A stretch of DNA of 64,000 bases from Plantibacter sp. PA-3-X8 (GTDB lineage: Bacteria > Actinomycetota > Actinomycetes > Actinomycetales > Microbacteriaceae): contig NZ_CP033107.1 of the NCBI RefSeq assembly GCF_003856975.1, positions 2,418,001-2,482,000 on the forward strand, given 5' to 3'. Shown one piece after another: positions 52,376-60,981 of the stretch (position 1 is the first letter of the stretch; the number at the start of each line of letters is the position of its first letter). Both the position numbers and the translations under genes were made by a program. The notes beneath the pieces were generated by a model. It searched no databases. It was not told where the DNA came from and saw only the letters and a program-made list of their open reading frames with translations.

Positions 52376-53298
52376 CCGCCCGCACGAGCATGACGCGACA
52401 CCGACGGCAGATCGGTGTCCTGGCTCTGGCCGGGAGCGCCGCACTCGCCTTGAGCGCCTGCACGACGCCCGGATCGGCGTTCCCCGACGCCGCCGCCCAG
52501 CAGAGCTACATGCAGGATCTCGCCGAGGCGAGGTTCGAGCTGCTGTCGGCCCAGATCGGCCAGGCGCCGGACGTGATCGGGTCGGCCTACGTCCACGCCG
52601 TCTCGGGAGACCTCGAGTCGCACGAGAACGACTCGGTGGTCCTCTTCGGCGACCCGACCGCCTCGTTCAGCCAGGACAAGGGCTCCGCCGACGGCGACAC
52701 CGTCGACATCTACCACCAGGCGGGAGTCGACTACGACCTCCTGCTGCTCGGAGGTGAACTCAAGGAGCTCGCGCCGACGGAGTGGGTGGCCGTCCAGACG
52801 CAGTACGTGGCCGAGGAGGACGCAGAGGGCTCACTCGGACCCGCCTGTGTCTACCCGGGCATCTCCATCGCCTGCGACATCTACTCCGCGGTCGAAACGA
52901 CCCGTAGCTCGGGAGACGGCGCGCTCAGCAGCGTCGTGGTCTCGATGCGGAACGACGGCTCATCACAGATCTCGACGAGCGCGAGCCTCGAGAGCGTGCT
53001 GGCCGTCGGGACGCTCTTCGACCTCCCGGACGACCTCGTGTCGTCGTTCAGCGAGGACGACCTGGCGACCCTCCTGCCGGTGACGATCTTCCAGAACGCT
53101 GAGGGTGGCCTCGTGAAGATGGAGTTGAGCGGGACGGTCGAGAGCGAGACGAAGCTGCAGCTGCAGGCAGGTTTCGAGGTGTCGGGCACGTCGACGCTCG
53201 AAGACCTGCCGACCGCACCATCAGGATTCGACGTGACGGTGATCCCGGCGGCCGATCAGGCTGCGTTCTGGGATCGGATCGAGGAGTTGAGGAAATGA
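52372..53298 (+). CDS. Hypothetical lipoprotein, 308 aa
   Basis: A predicted lipoprotein of unknown function. A basic N-terminus (TRHRRQ) and hydrophobic segment end in lipobox ALSAC with C30. The mature region (residues 30-308) is acidic and soluble-looking. It shares no clear family but is translationally coupled (ATGA overlaps) to the protease before it and the DUF4333 protein after it. A functional link is inferred: it may be a substrate, inhibitor or partner of the protease on the cell surface. Confidence 0.8.
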   Translation: MTARTSMTRHRRQIGVLALAGSAALALSACTTPGSAFPDAAAQQSYMQDLAEARFELLSAQIGQAPDVIGSAYVHAVSGDLESHENDSVVLFGDPTASFSQDKGSADGDTVDIYHQAGVDYDLLLLGGELKELAPTEWVAVQTQYVAEEDAEGSLGPACVYPGISIACDIYSAVETTRSSGDGALSSVVVSMRNDGSSQISTSASLESVLAVGTLFDLPDDLVSSFSEDDLATLLPVTIFQNAEGGLVKMELSGTVESETKLQLQAGFEVSGTSTLEDLPTAPSGFDVTVIPAADQAAFWDRIEELRK

Positions 53299-54416
53299 CC
53301 GACGACCAGAAACCCGAGGACCTCGGAAAGCCCCCGGTCGGCGGCCCCCTGCGCCCCGACCAGCAGCCGCCGGGATTCCCCGACCCGAACGCACCCCGCC
53401 TGGAGTTCGGACCGGGAAGCCCGCAGCGTCAGACGCCGCCGCAGAACGGTGCACCCCAGAACGGTGCGCCGCAGGGTCAGAACGGACCGCCGCAGGGCGT
53501 CCCGTCGCAGAACGGCCCGTCTCAGCCGTCCGCACCTGGTCAGACCGGCGGAGGGCCCCGTCCGCAGGGAGGCGCCCCAGGGCAGCAGCCCAACGGTCCT
53601 GCGCCGCAACCGTCCGCCCAGCCCGGAGCGCCGTTCGCCGGCGCGCCCGGTGGGCAGCCGTGGGTGCAGCAGCAGCGGCCCTCGAACGCAGGCCCGAACC
53701 AGCAGCCGCAGCAGCAGGGGCGGCCAGGCGGTCCGGATGGGTTCCGGCCCCCGACATCGACTGGTCAGCCCGGTCACACGCCCGGGGGTCCTCAGCAGGG
53801 TCGGGCCCCCGGCCACGCTCCACAGGGACGTCCACTCGGCGCGCCGCAGGGCCAGCCTCAGAACCAGCCTCAGGGGTCGCAGGGTCAGCCTCCCTACGGT
53901 CAGGCACGTCCGACCGGGCCACAGCCCTTCGGTCCGGGACAGGCGCAGCACCCGACCGGCCCGTTCCAGCCAGGTCCGCAACAGCACGGATCGCAGTCCG
54001 GTCCACAGCAGACCGGTCCGTTCCGTCCCGGCCCCGAGTACGGCGTCGCGGGCCAGCAGCCTGCTCCGAGCCGGAAACCTGCGCGCAAGCCGCTCGGGCG
54101 CAAGCTCTGGATCGGCGTGCTCATCGGTGCGGTCGCCGCATCGCTCATCGCCGTTCCGCTCACCCTCCTCTCGGTCGGTCGCCTGTTCACACCGATGCTC
54201 GACCGCGGCTCGGTGCAGACCGGTGTGGCCGAGGTGCTCAAGCAGGACTTCGGCCTCGCAGACGTCGAGAAGGTCGAGTGCCCGAGTGACCAGCCGGCGA
54301 GGACCGGGACGCAGTTCGAGTGCACGTTCTCGTATAACGCGAAGAGCTACCCGGTGGCCGTCGAGGTCATCAACGACCAGGGGCAGTACCGCGTCGGGAT
54401 CGACGCGCCGAAGTAG
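53295..54416 (+). CDS. Pro/Gly/Gln-rich membrane protein with DUF4333 domain
   Basis: A 373-residue protein with three parts. Residues 1-265 are a Pro/Gln/Gly-rich, low-complexity cytoplasmic region with short imperfect repeats (QNGAPQNGAPQ type). One membrane helix follows at about residues 272-298 (LWIGVLIGAVAASLIAVPLTLL). The extracellular C-terminus (about 310-373) matches DUF4333 (VEKVECPSDQPARTGTQFECTFSYNAKSYPVAVEV). It starts in an ATGA overlap with the lipoprotein gene. The role is unknown; it may signal or anchor for the surface protease. Confidence 0.82.
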   Translation: MTDDQKPEDLGKPPVGGPLRPDQQPPGFPDPNAPRLEFGPGSPQRQTPPQNGAPQNGAPQGQNGPPQGVPSQNGPSQPSAPGQTGGGPRPQGGAPGQQPNGPAPQPSAQPGAPFAGAPGGQPWVQQQRPSNAGPNQQPQQQGRPGGPDGFRPPTSTGQPGHTPGGPQQGRAPGHAPQGRPLGAPQGQPQNQPQGSQGQPPYGQARPTGPQPFGPGQAQHPTGPFQPGPQQHGSQSGPQQTGPFRPGPEYGVAGQQPAPSRKPARKPLGRKLWIGVLIGAVAASLIAVPLTLLSVGRLFTPMLDRGSVQTGVAEVLKQDFGLADVEKVECPSDQPARTGTQFECTFSYNAKSYPVAVEVINDQGQYRVGIDAPK

Positions 54417-54484
54417 CCGGGGTGTCGGCACCGGCGTCCCCGCGAGCGACGACGGTGCCGACGGCTTCGCCACGGACCGGGTGG

Positions 54485-54562
54485 TACGCTGGGCGAATGT
54501 TGTCCGGGCTGCTCCTCCTTCCCAGCCGCGACGAGGCCTAGTTCCAGGCTCCCTCGTCGCGG
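54485..54562 (+). promoter_or_regulatory. leuCD leader with Leu-codon peptide and attenuator-like hairpin
   Basis: TACGCT (54485-54490) ends 6 nt before the ATG of a 14-codon ORF (54497-54541). Four consecutive Leu codons (CTG CTC CTC CTT) occupy 54509-54520, and a fifth (TTG) is codon 2. A perfect 11-bp hairpin, CCGCGACGAGG (54526-54536) with CCTCGTCGCGG (54552-54562), begins in the ORF just after the Leu run and spans the stop codon. The CCTCC within the Leu codons (54514-54518) could alternatively pair with GGAGG (54561-54565). No U-run follows the hairpin. Confidence 0.7.
54497..54541 (+). CDS. Leucine leader peptide, 14 aa
   Basis: A short ORF reading MLSGLLLLPSRDEA, with five leucines in fourteen residues and four of them consecutive. 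It lies 68 nt upstream of leuC. There is no Shine-Dalgarno, but TACGCT 6 nt before the ATG fits leaderless translation. The ORF ends within the loop of the downstream hairpin. The arrangement resembles ribosome-mediated attenuators of leucine genes: stalling at uncharged Leu codons would cover the hairpin's 5' arm, favouring leuC expression when leucine is low. Confidence 0.7.
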   Translation: MLSGLLLLPSRDEA

Positions 54563-54608
54563 AGGTCGCTGACGCCTGACCACTCATCGTTTGAAGGAAT
54601 TCCACGAC

Positions 54609-56105
54609 ATGTCGCAGCTGAACGCCGATCCGTCCGTCCCGAGCATTCCCGAGCACCCGCGCACGCTCGCCGAGAAGGTCTGGGACGACCACCTCGTCGT
54701 CAAGGGTGAGGACGGCACGCCCGACCTCATCTACATCGACCTGCACCTCGTCCACGAGGTGACGAGCCCGCAGGCCTTCGACGGTCTGCGCCTGGCCGAC
54801 CGGCCGCTGCGTCGCGTCGACCTCACGATCGCGACCGAGGACCACAACACCCCGACGCTCGCGATCGACAAGCCGATCGCCGACCTCACAAGCCGCACAC
54901 AGATCGAGACCCTCCGTCGCAACGCCGCGGAGTTCGGGGTGCGGATCCACTCCCTCGGCGACCTCGACCAGGGGATCGTCCACGTCGTCGGTCCGCAGCT
55001 CGGCCTCACGATGCCCGGGATCACGGTCGTCTGCGGCGACTCGCACACCTCGACCCACGGCGCCTTCGGGGCCATGGCCTTCGGTATCGGCACCAGCGAG
55101 GTCGAGCACGTCATGGCCACGCAGACGCTGCCGTTGAAGCCGTTCAAGACCATGGCGATCACCGTCGAAGGCACGCTGCGGCCGGGCGTGACCGCCAAGG
55201 ACATCATCCTCGCCGTCATCGCGAAGATCGGCACCGGCGGCGGGCAGGGCTACGTCCTCGAATACCGCGGCTCGGCGATCCGTGCGCTCTCCATGGAGGG
55301 CCGCATGACGATCTGCAACATGTCGATCGAGGCCGGGGCCCGGGCCGGCATGGTCGCCCCGGACCAGATCACCTACGACTACCTGCAGGGCCGCCCGCAC
55401 GCTCCGACCGGAGCCGACTGGGACGAGGCCGTCGCCTACTGGGACACCCTCGCGACCGATGAAGGGGCCGCCTTCGACGCCGAGGTCTTCCTCGACGCCG
55501 ACACGCTGGAACCGTTCGTCACCTGGGGCACCAACCCCGGCCAAGGCGTCTCGTTGAGCGAGAACGTGCCCGACCCCGCGGCCATCGCCGACCCGAACGA
55601 GCGGTCCGCCGCCGAGCGCGCCCTGGAGTACATGGCGCTCGAAGCCGGCACCCCGATGAAGGAGATCCCGGTGGACGCGGTCTTCATGGGCTCTTGCACG
55701 AACAGCCGCATCGAAGACCTGCGGGCGTTCGCATCCGTCATCGAGGGCCGCGCGAAGGCCGAGGGTGTGCGGGTCATGGTCGTCCCGGGTTCCGCCCGGG
55801 TTCGGATCGAGGCTGAGGCCGAGGGGCTCGACAAGATCATCACCGACTTCGGTGCGGAGTGGCGGTTCGCCGGATGCTCCATGTGCCTCGGGATGAACCC
55901 CGATCAGCTCGCTCCGGGCGAGCGCTGCGCCTCGACGTCGAACCGCAACTTCGAGGGTCGCCAGGGCAAGGGCGGCCGCACGCACCTCGTCTCGCCGCTC
56001 GTCGCCGCGGCGACCGCCATCCGCGGAACACTCTCCAGCCCTGCCGATCTCGAGGTCGAGCCCGGCAGACACGCCGCCACCGAGCAGGAAGGCGTGCACG
56101 CCTGA
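54609..56105 (+). CDS. leuC: 3-isopropylmalate dehydratase large subunit
   Basis: A 498-residue aconitase-fold subunit that, with LeuD, isomerises 2-isopropylmalate to 3-isopropylmalate in leucine synthesis. The three [4Fe-4S] cysteines are in the segments [14 protein letters not shown] and [28 protein letters not shown] and [26 protein letters not shown] bind substrate. The ATG at 54609 has GAAGGA upstream; the TTG at 54591 lies upstream of that site and is rejected. The gene follows the Leu leader region and overlaps leuD by 1 nt. Confidence 0.97.
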   Translation: MSQLNADPSVPSIPEHPRTLAEKVWDDHLVVKGEDGTPDLIYIDLHLVHEVTSPQAFDGLRLADRPLRRVDLTIATEDHNTPTLAIDKPIADLTSRTQIETLRRNAAEFGVRIHSLGDLDQGIVHVVGPQLGLTMPGITVVCGDSHTSTHGAFGAMAFGIGTSEVEHVMATQTLPLKPFKTMAITVEGTLRPGVTAKDIILAVIAKIGTGGGQGYVLEYRGSAIRALSMEGRMTICNMSIEAGARAGMVAPDQITYDYLQGRPHAPTGADWDEAVAYWDTLATDEGAAFDAEVFLDADTLEPFVTWGTNPGQGVSLSENVPDPAAIADPNERSAAERALEYMALEAGTPMKEIPVDAVFMGSCTNSRIEDLRAFASVIEGRAKAEGVRVMVVPGSARVRIEAEAEGLDKIITDFGAEWRFAGCSMCLGMNPDQLAPGERCASTSNRNFEGRQGKGGRTHLVSPLVAAATAIRGTLSSPADLEVEPGRHAATEQEGVHA

Positions 56106-56701
56106 TGGACAAGTTCACGACCGTCACCGGCGTCGCCGCTCCGATGCGGCGTTCCAACGTCGACACCGACCAGATCATCCCCGCCGTCTACCTGAAGCGG
56201 GTCACGAAGACCGGCTTCGAGGACGCGCTCTTCGCGGGGTGGCGTCAGGACCCCGATTTCGTCCTGAACCAGCCCGTCTACCAGGGTGCCAGCATCCTCG
56301 TCGCGGGGCACGACTTCGGCACCGGCTCGTCGCGTGAGCACGCCGTGTGGGCCTTGCGCGACTTCGGGTTCAAGGTCGTCGTGTCGTCCCGCTTCGGCGA
56401 CATCTTCCGCGGGAACTCCGGGAAGCAGGGTCTCCTCGCCGCCCAGGTCAGCGAGGAGGAGCTCGAGCAGCTCTGGGCTGCGATCGAGACCGCTCCCGGG
56501 TCCGATTCCGTCGTCGACCTCATCGCCCGCACCATCACGGTCGGCGATCTCACGGTTTCGTTCCAGGTCGACGATTACACTCGGTGGCGGCTCATCGAAG
56601 GACTCGATGACATCGGGCTGACGCTCCGTAGCGAAGAGCAGATCACCGCGTTCGAGGCCCGGCGGCCGAACTGGCTGCCCCGCACCATTCCCGTCAAGTA
56701 G
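56105..56701 (+). CDS. leuD: 3-isopropylmalate dehydratase small subunit
   Basis: A 198-residue swivelling-domain partner of LeuC. Family motifs [25 protein letters not shown] (residues 20-44), [17 protein letters not shown] and [15 protein letters not shown] are intact. Its ATG shares the last A of the leuC TGA (TGATG), so it depends on translation of leuC. It ends 19 nt before murA, which appears to be translated from a TTG with no separate promoter visible, linking leucine genes to a cell-wall gene. Confidence 0.97.
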   Translation: MDKFTTVTGVAAPMRRSNVDTDQIIPAVYLKRVTKTGFEDALFAGWRQDPDFVLNQPVYQGASILVAGHDFGTGSSREHAVWALRDFGFKVVVSSRFGDIFRGNSGKQGLLAAQVSEEELEQLWAAIETAPGSDSVVDLIARTITVGDLTVSFQVDDYTRWRLIEGLDDIGLTLRSEEQITAFEARRPNWLPRTIPVK

Positions 56702-56720
56702 CAAGGCAGTAGGTACCGGT

Positions 56721-58091
56721 TTGAATTCACTCGTCCAGGCGTCACAGGCGGCAGGCTCGTCGGTCGGACTCGATGTCGACCGCATCACGATCAACGGCGG
56801 TATCCCGCTCAGAGGCCGCATCGAGGTCAAGGGTGCCAAGAACCTCGTGACCAAGGCGATGGTCGCGTCGCTGCTCGGCGAGAACGTCAGCGTCCTGCGC
56901 AACGTGCCGAACATCAGCGACGTCCGGGTCGTCCGTTCCCTACTCGAGATCCACGGCGTGGACGTGACGGAGGGCGAGAACCCGAACGAGCTCCGCCTCG
57001 ACCCGACCAACGTCGAGTCCGCCCACATGGAGGAGATCGACGCACACGCCGGCTTCTCCCGGATCCCGATCCTGTTCTGCGGGCCGCTGCTCCACCGCCT
57101 CGGGGCGGCGTTCATCCCCGACCTCGGAGGCTGCCGCATCGGCGACCGCCCCATCGACTTCCACCTCGACGCGCTCCGCAAGTTCGGCGCGGTCGTGGAG
57201 AAGCTCCCGCAGGGCATCCGTCTCTCGGCCCCGAACGGTCTCCACGGGACGACGGTGCACCTTCCGTACCCGAGCGTCGGCGCCACGGAGCAGGTCCTGC
57301 TCACGGCGGTCCGTGCCAAGGGCACCACGGAGCTCAAGGGTGCGGCGATCGAGCCGGAGATCATGGATCTCATCGCCGTCCTCCAGAAGATGGGCGCGAT
57401 CATCTCCTACGAGCCCAACCGCGTGATCCTCATCGAGGGCGTGGACAAGCTCGAGGGGTACGACCACACGGCCATCGGCGACCGCAACGAGGCAGCGAGC
57501 TGGGCGTCGGCCGCGCTCGCGACCGACGGCGACGTCTTCGTCGGCGGCGCGAAGCAGCAGGACATGATGACGTTCCTCAACATCTTCCGCAAGGCCGGTG
57601 GCGGGTTCGACATCACCGACGACGGCATCCGGTTCTACCGCAAGGAGGAGCTGAAGCCCGTGGTCATCGAGACCGACGTGCACCCCGGCTTCATGACGGA
57701 CTGGCAGCAGCCCCTCATCGTCGCGCTGACGCAGGCGACGGGCGAGTCGATCGTCCACGAGACCGTCTACGAGAACCGGTTCGGCTTCACGGACGCGCTC
57801 AACACCATGGGCGCGAACATCGTCGTGCACCCCAATGGGCTGTCGGGTACGCCTCGTCGCGTGCCGCGGCGCAACCTCGAGCAGGCCGCCGTGATCAACG
57901 GCCCGACGCCGTTGCACGGTGCCGACATCGAGGTCCCCGACCTCCGCGGTGGCTTCAGCCACCTCATCGCGGCGCTCACCGCCGAGGGCAGGTCGACGGT
58001 CAGCAACGTCGGCATCATCAGCCGTGGGTACGAGAACTTCATCGTGAAGCTCCAGCAGCTCGGTGCTGACTTCGTCCTCGAAACGAAGTAG
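56721..58091 (+). CDS. murA: UDP-N-acetylglucosamine 1-carboxyvinyltransferase
   Basis: A 456-residue enolpyruvyl transferase, first committed step of peptidoglycan precursor synthesis. GAKNLVTKAM (K40-N41) binds substrate. The active-site cysteine C138 in DLGGCRIGDRPIDFH is present, unlike the Asp of mycobacterial MurA that gives intrinsic fosfomycin resistance, so sensitivity is predicted. The TTG start at 56721 gives the family N-terminus MNSLVQ; Shine-Dalgarno is weak. It lies 19 nt after leuD. Confidence 0.96.
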   Translation: MNSLVQASQAAGSSVGLDVDRITINGGIPLRGRIEVKGAKNLVTKAMVASLLGENVSVLRNVPNISDVRVVRSLLEIHGVDVTEGENPNELRLDPTNVESAHMEEIDAHAGFSRIPILFCGPLLHRLGAAFIPDLGGCRIGDRPIDFHLDALRKFGAVVEKLPQGIRLSAPNGLHGTTVHLPYPSVGATEQVLLTAVRAKGTTELKGAAIEPEIMDLIAVLQKMGAIISYEPNRVILIEGVDKLEGYDHTAIGDRNEAASWASAALATDGDVFVGGAKQQDMMTFLNIFRKAGGGFDITDDGIRFYRKEELKPVVIETDVHPGFMTDWQQPLIVALTQATGESIVHETVYENRFGFTDALNTMGANIVVHPNGLSGTPRRVPRRNLEQAAVINGPTPLHGADIEVPDLRGGFSHLIAALTAEGRSTVSNVGIISRGYENFIVKLQQLGADFVLETK

Positions 58092-58097
58092 TCCGCC

Positions 58098-58838
58098 GTG
58101 GGGGTGGAACGGTCGAGGCCGTCGATCTACTGGTTGCTGTCGTCGATCGCGATCCCGCCGTTCAGTGCTCTCGTCAAGCTCCGCGTCCGGCACGGCGAAC
58201 GCCTGCCGCAGGAGGGGCCGTTCATCCTGTCGCCCAACCACGACAGCGAGTTCGACCCGCTGATCATGGGCGTGGCCGTCTGGCGGCTCGGGCGACAGCC
58301 CCGCTTCATGGCGAAGGGCAGTCTGTTCACGGTCCCGGTGGTCGGGTGGTTGTTGCGGAAGTCCGGACAGATCCCCGTCGAGCGCGAGGGTTCAGCCCGC
58401 GGGATGGACCCGGTCAGCGCTGCAGCACACCTGACCGAACGCGGTCAGGGCGTCGTCGTATACCCCGAGGGTTCACTCACCCGTGACCCGGGCCTGTGGC
58501 CGATGCGCGGGCGAACCGGCGCGGTCCGGATCGCGCTCACGCACGGCCTGCCGATCATCCCCGCCGCGCACTGGGGCACGCAGGAGGTCATGCCGCGGTA
58601 TGGCAAACTGCGGGTGTTCCCGTTGCGGAAGCGCGTCGAGGTCGCCATCGGCGAGCCGGTGGACCTCTCGGCCTTCGTCGGGCGGCAGCTAGACTCGAAG
58701 ACGCTGAACGAGGCGACCGAAGTCGTCATGCAGGCCATCACCGCCCTCTGCGAGGAACTCCGCGGTGCCCAAGCTCCCACGGAGCGTTGGGATCCCTCGA
58801 AACACCAGCAGAAGGAGACAGGCCGCTTTGAGTCCTAG
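58098..58838 (+). CDS. plsC: 1-acylglycerol-3-phosphate acyltransferase
   Basis: A 246-residue PlsC/LPLAT-family acyltransferase that makes phosphatidic acid from lysophosphatidate. Motif I is NHDSEFDP (the NHx4D box) at about residue 47, motif III is VVYPEGSLTRD at about residue 120. One hydrophobic segment lies near the N-terminus (YWLLSSIAIPPFSALV), consistent with membrane association. GTG start 58098 lies 6 nt after murA. The stop overlaps the gpsA TTG start region by 11 nt. Confidence 0.92.
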   Translation: MGVERSRPSIYWLLSSIAIPPFSALVKLRVRHGERLPQEGPFILSPNHDSEFDPLIMGVAVWRLGRQPRFMAKGSLFTVPVVGWLLRKSGQIPVEREGSARGMDPVSAAAHLTERGQGVVVYPEGSLTRDPGLWPMRGRTGAVRIALTHGLPIIPAAHWGTQEVMPRYGKLRVFPLRKRVEVAIGEPVDLSAFVGRQLDSKTLNEATEVVMQAITALCEELRGAQAPTERWDPSKHQQKETGRFES

Positions 58839-59967
58839 GAACGTTCCGCAACCACCGGCCGCCACGAGGGTCGCCGTGCTCGGAGCGGGCAGCTGGGGCA
58901 CGACGTTCGGCAAGATCCTCGCGGACGGTGGCTCCGACGTGGTCATGTGGGCCAGACGGCCCGAGCTCGCGCGCGAGATCACCGAGGCCAAGCGCAACAG
59001 CGACTACCTGCCCGGCATCAATCTGCCGATGCGGATGACGGCGACCGCGAGCATGGTCGACGCCGTGCGTGGTGCCTCGGTCGTGTTCCTGTCCGTCCCG
59101 AGCCAGTCCCTGCGCGACAACCTCATCGCGCTCCGCCCGCACCTCGAGGACGGCACCATCGTCGTCTCGCTCATGAAGGGTGTCGAGCGTCGCAGCGGAT
59201 CCCGGATGAGCGAGGTCATCCGCGAGACCCTCGACATCGACCCGTCCCGCATCGCCGTCGCCTCGGGCCCCAACCTCGCGCTCGAGATCGCCCGCGAGCA
59301 GCCGACGGCCGCCGTGATCTCCTCGGAGAGCCTCGAGACGGCGCAGACGGTCGCGCTCCTCGCGCGGAACCGGTACTTCCGCAGCTTCGTGAACACCGAC
59401 GTCATCGGTACCGAGTTCGGCGGTGTGCTCAAGAACCTCATCGCCGTCGCGATCGGCATCGTCGACGGCGTCGGTTACGGCGAGAACACGAAGGCCTCAA
59501 TCATCACCCGCGGGCTGGTCGAGATGACCGACTTCGCCGTGGCCCACGGCGCGCAGCCGGAGACCCTCTCAGGCCTGGCCGGGCTCGGCGACCTCATCGC
59601 GACGTGCCAGTCGCCGCTGTCGCGGAACAACACGGCGGGGCGTCTGCTCGGCCAGGGGTATCAGTTCGACGACGTCGTCAAACAGATGCAGCAGACCGCG
59701 GAGGGGCTCGCGTCCGTTGCACCGGTGCTCGAGCTGGCCAAGGCGAAGGGGGTCGCGATGCCCATCGTCGAACAGGTCAAGCAGGTGCTCGACGGCACGC
59801 TCGATCCGAAGGACATCGCACCGCACCTCACGACCGACGACGACGAACCCCAGGGGGAGAGAAGCAACGATGACGCACAAGACCGGAGTGGTGGTGCTCT
59901 TTGGAGGCCGTTCAAGCGAGCACTCGATCAGCTGCGCAACGGCGGGCGGCGTCCTCGCCGCGATTGA
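58828..59967 (+). CDS. gpsA: Glycerol-3-phosphate dehydrogenase [NAD(P)+], C-terminally extended
   Basis: An NAD(P)-dependent enzyme that makes sn-glycerol-3-phosphate for phospholipid synthesis. The Rossmann motif VAVLGAGSWGTTFGKIL (residues 13-29), the KGVERRSGSRMSEV segment and catalytic-region KNLIAVAIGIVDG...ENTKASIITRG are intact. The TTG at 58828 follows AAGGAG by about 12 nt. At 379 residues it is some 35-40 longer than usual: the frame passes the expected end (DDDEPQGE), and its last 98 nt overlap the ddl gene. A -1 indel in the GGGGG run near 59852 could explain this. Confidence 0.92.
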   Translation: MSPRNVPQPPAATRVAVLGAGSWGTTFGKILADGGSDVVMWARRPELAREITEAKRNSDYLPGINLPMRMTATASMVDAVRGASVVFLSVPSQSLRDNLIALRPHLEDGTIVVSLMKGVERRSGSRMSEVIRETLDIDPSRIAVASGPNLALEIAREQPTAAVISSESLETAQTVALLARNRYFRSFVNTDVIGTEFGGVLKNLIAVAIGIVDGVGYGENTKASIITRGLVEMTDFAVAHGAQPETLSGLAGLGDLIATCQSPLSRNNTAGRLLGQGYQFDDVVKQMQQTAEGLASVAPVLELAKAKGVAMPIVEQVKQVLDGTLDPKDIAPHLTTDDDEPQGERSNDDAQDRSGGALWRPFKRALDQLRNGGRRPRRD

Positions 59968-60961
59968 CCGCGAACGGTACGACGTCTACCCGGTCGGGAT
60001 CGCCCGCGACGGCTCGTACGTCCTCGAGGTCGACGACCCGAGCCGGTACGCGCTCGACCCCGCGCACTTGCCGGAGGTCGACCCCTCGCGGCCGGCCATG
60101 CGCTGGCCTGAGCGCGTCGGCAGCCGTGAGCTGACCGTGGTCGGGGAGGACGGCGTCCCGTTCACCCTCGGTCCCATCGACATCGTCTTCCCGATCCTCC
60201 ACGGTCGGTTCGGCGAGGACGGCACCGTGCAGGGCATGCTCGAGCTCGTCGACCTCCCGTACGTCGGCTCCGGCGTCCTCGCGTCCTCCCTCGGCATGGA
60301 CAAGCACTTCACGAAGACGGTGCTCCAGGCCGCCGGGATCGCCGTCGCGCCGTGGGTGCGGTTCACCGCCCACGAGTGGGCCACGGCACCCGAGGAGGTG
60401 CTCGCATCGCTCGGATCGCTCGGGTCACCGGCGTTCGTGAAGCCGGCGCGAGCCGGGTCGAGCGTCGGCGTGTCCAAGGTGTCGACGCCGGACGCGTTCC
60501 GTGCAGCGATCGAACTGGCCCTCGCCGAGGACTCGACCGTCCTCGTCGAGACCGGTCTGGTGGGCCGAGAGGTCGAGTGCGCGGTCCTCGAGTCCCTCCC
60601 CGGCGAGACACCTCGGGTCTCGGTGGCCGGCGAGGTCGTCGTGACCGGACGCGACTTCTACGATTTCGAGGCGAAATACCTCGACGCACCCGGTATCGAG
60701 CTCGTCTGCCCCGCCGACCTTCGTCCCGAGCAGTTGTCGGAGATGCAGGACCTCTCGCGTCGGGCGTTCGAGGCGTTGGGCTGCGCGGGGCTCGCCCGGG
60801 TCGACTTCTTCCTGACCGCGGACGGCTTCGTCGTCAACGAGGTCAACACCATGCCGGGGTTCACCCCGATCTCGATGTTCCCAAGCTGCTGGTTGGCCTC
60901 GGGACTCAGCTACCCCGAGCTCATCACCGAGCTGATCGAGGTCGCGCGCGCCCGCTCCTGA
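59870..60961 (+). CDS. ddl: D-alanine--D-alanine ligase
   Basis: A 363-residue ATP-grasp ligase that makes the D-Ala-D-Ala dipeptide for peptidoglycan. The N-terminal GGRSSEHSIS, ATP-grasp DKHFTKTVLQAAGIAVAPWVRF and the C-terminal NEVNTMPGFTPISMFP (metal and phosphate site) are canonical. The ATG has GGGGGAGAG upstream. The start lies 98 nt inside the gpsA frame, an unusually long overlap here; neighbours overlap by 4 nt or less. It is followed by a convergent DUF3515 gene. Confidence 0.95.
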   Translation: MTHKTGVVVLFGGRSSEHSISCATAGGVLAAIDRERYDVYPVGIARDGSYVLEVDDPSRYALDPAHLPEVDPSRPAMRWPERVGSRELTVVGEDGVPFTLGPIDIVFPILHGRFGEDGTVQGMLELVDLPYVGSGVLASSLGMDKHFTKTVLQAAGIAVAPWVRFTAHEWATAPEEVLASLGSLGSPAFVKPARAGSSVGVSKVSTPDAFRAAIELALAEDSTVLVETGLVGREVECAVLESLPGETPRVSVAGEVVVTGRDFYDFEAKYLDAPGIELVCPADLRPEQLSEMQDLSRRAFEALGCAGLARVDFFLTADGFVVNEVNTMPGFTPISMFPSCWLASGLSYPELITELIEVARARS

Positions 60962-60981
60962 ACGCAGCGCTGCCGGAACGG

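Noticed and set aside
53256..56099. 947-aa minus-strand ORF opposite the DUF4333 and leuC genes
   Set aside because: It is an antisense shadow of two real genes and shows Arg/Leu-rich repeats without domain similarity.
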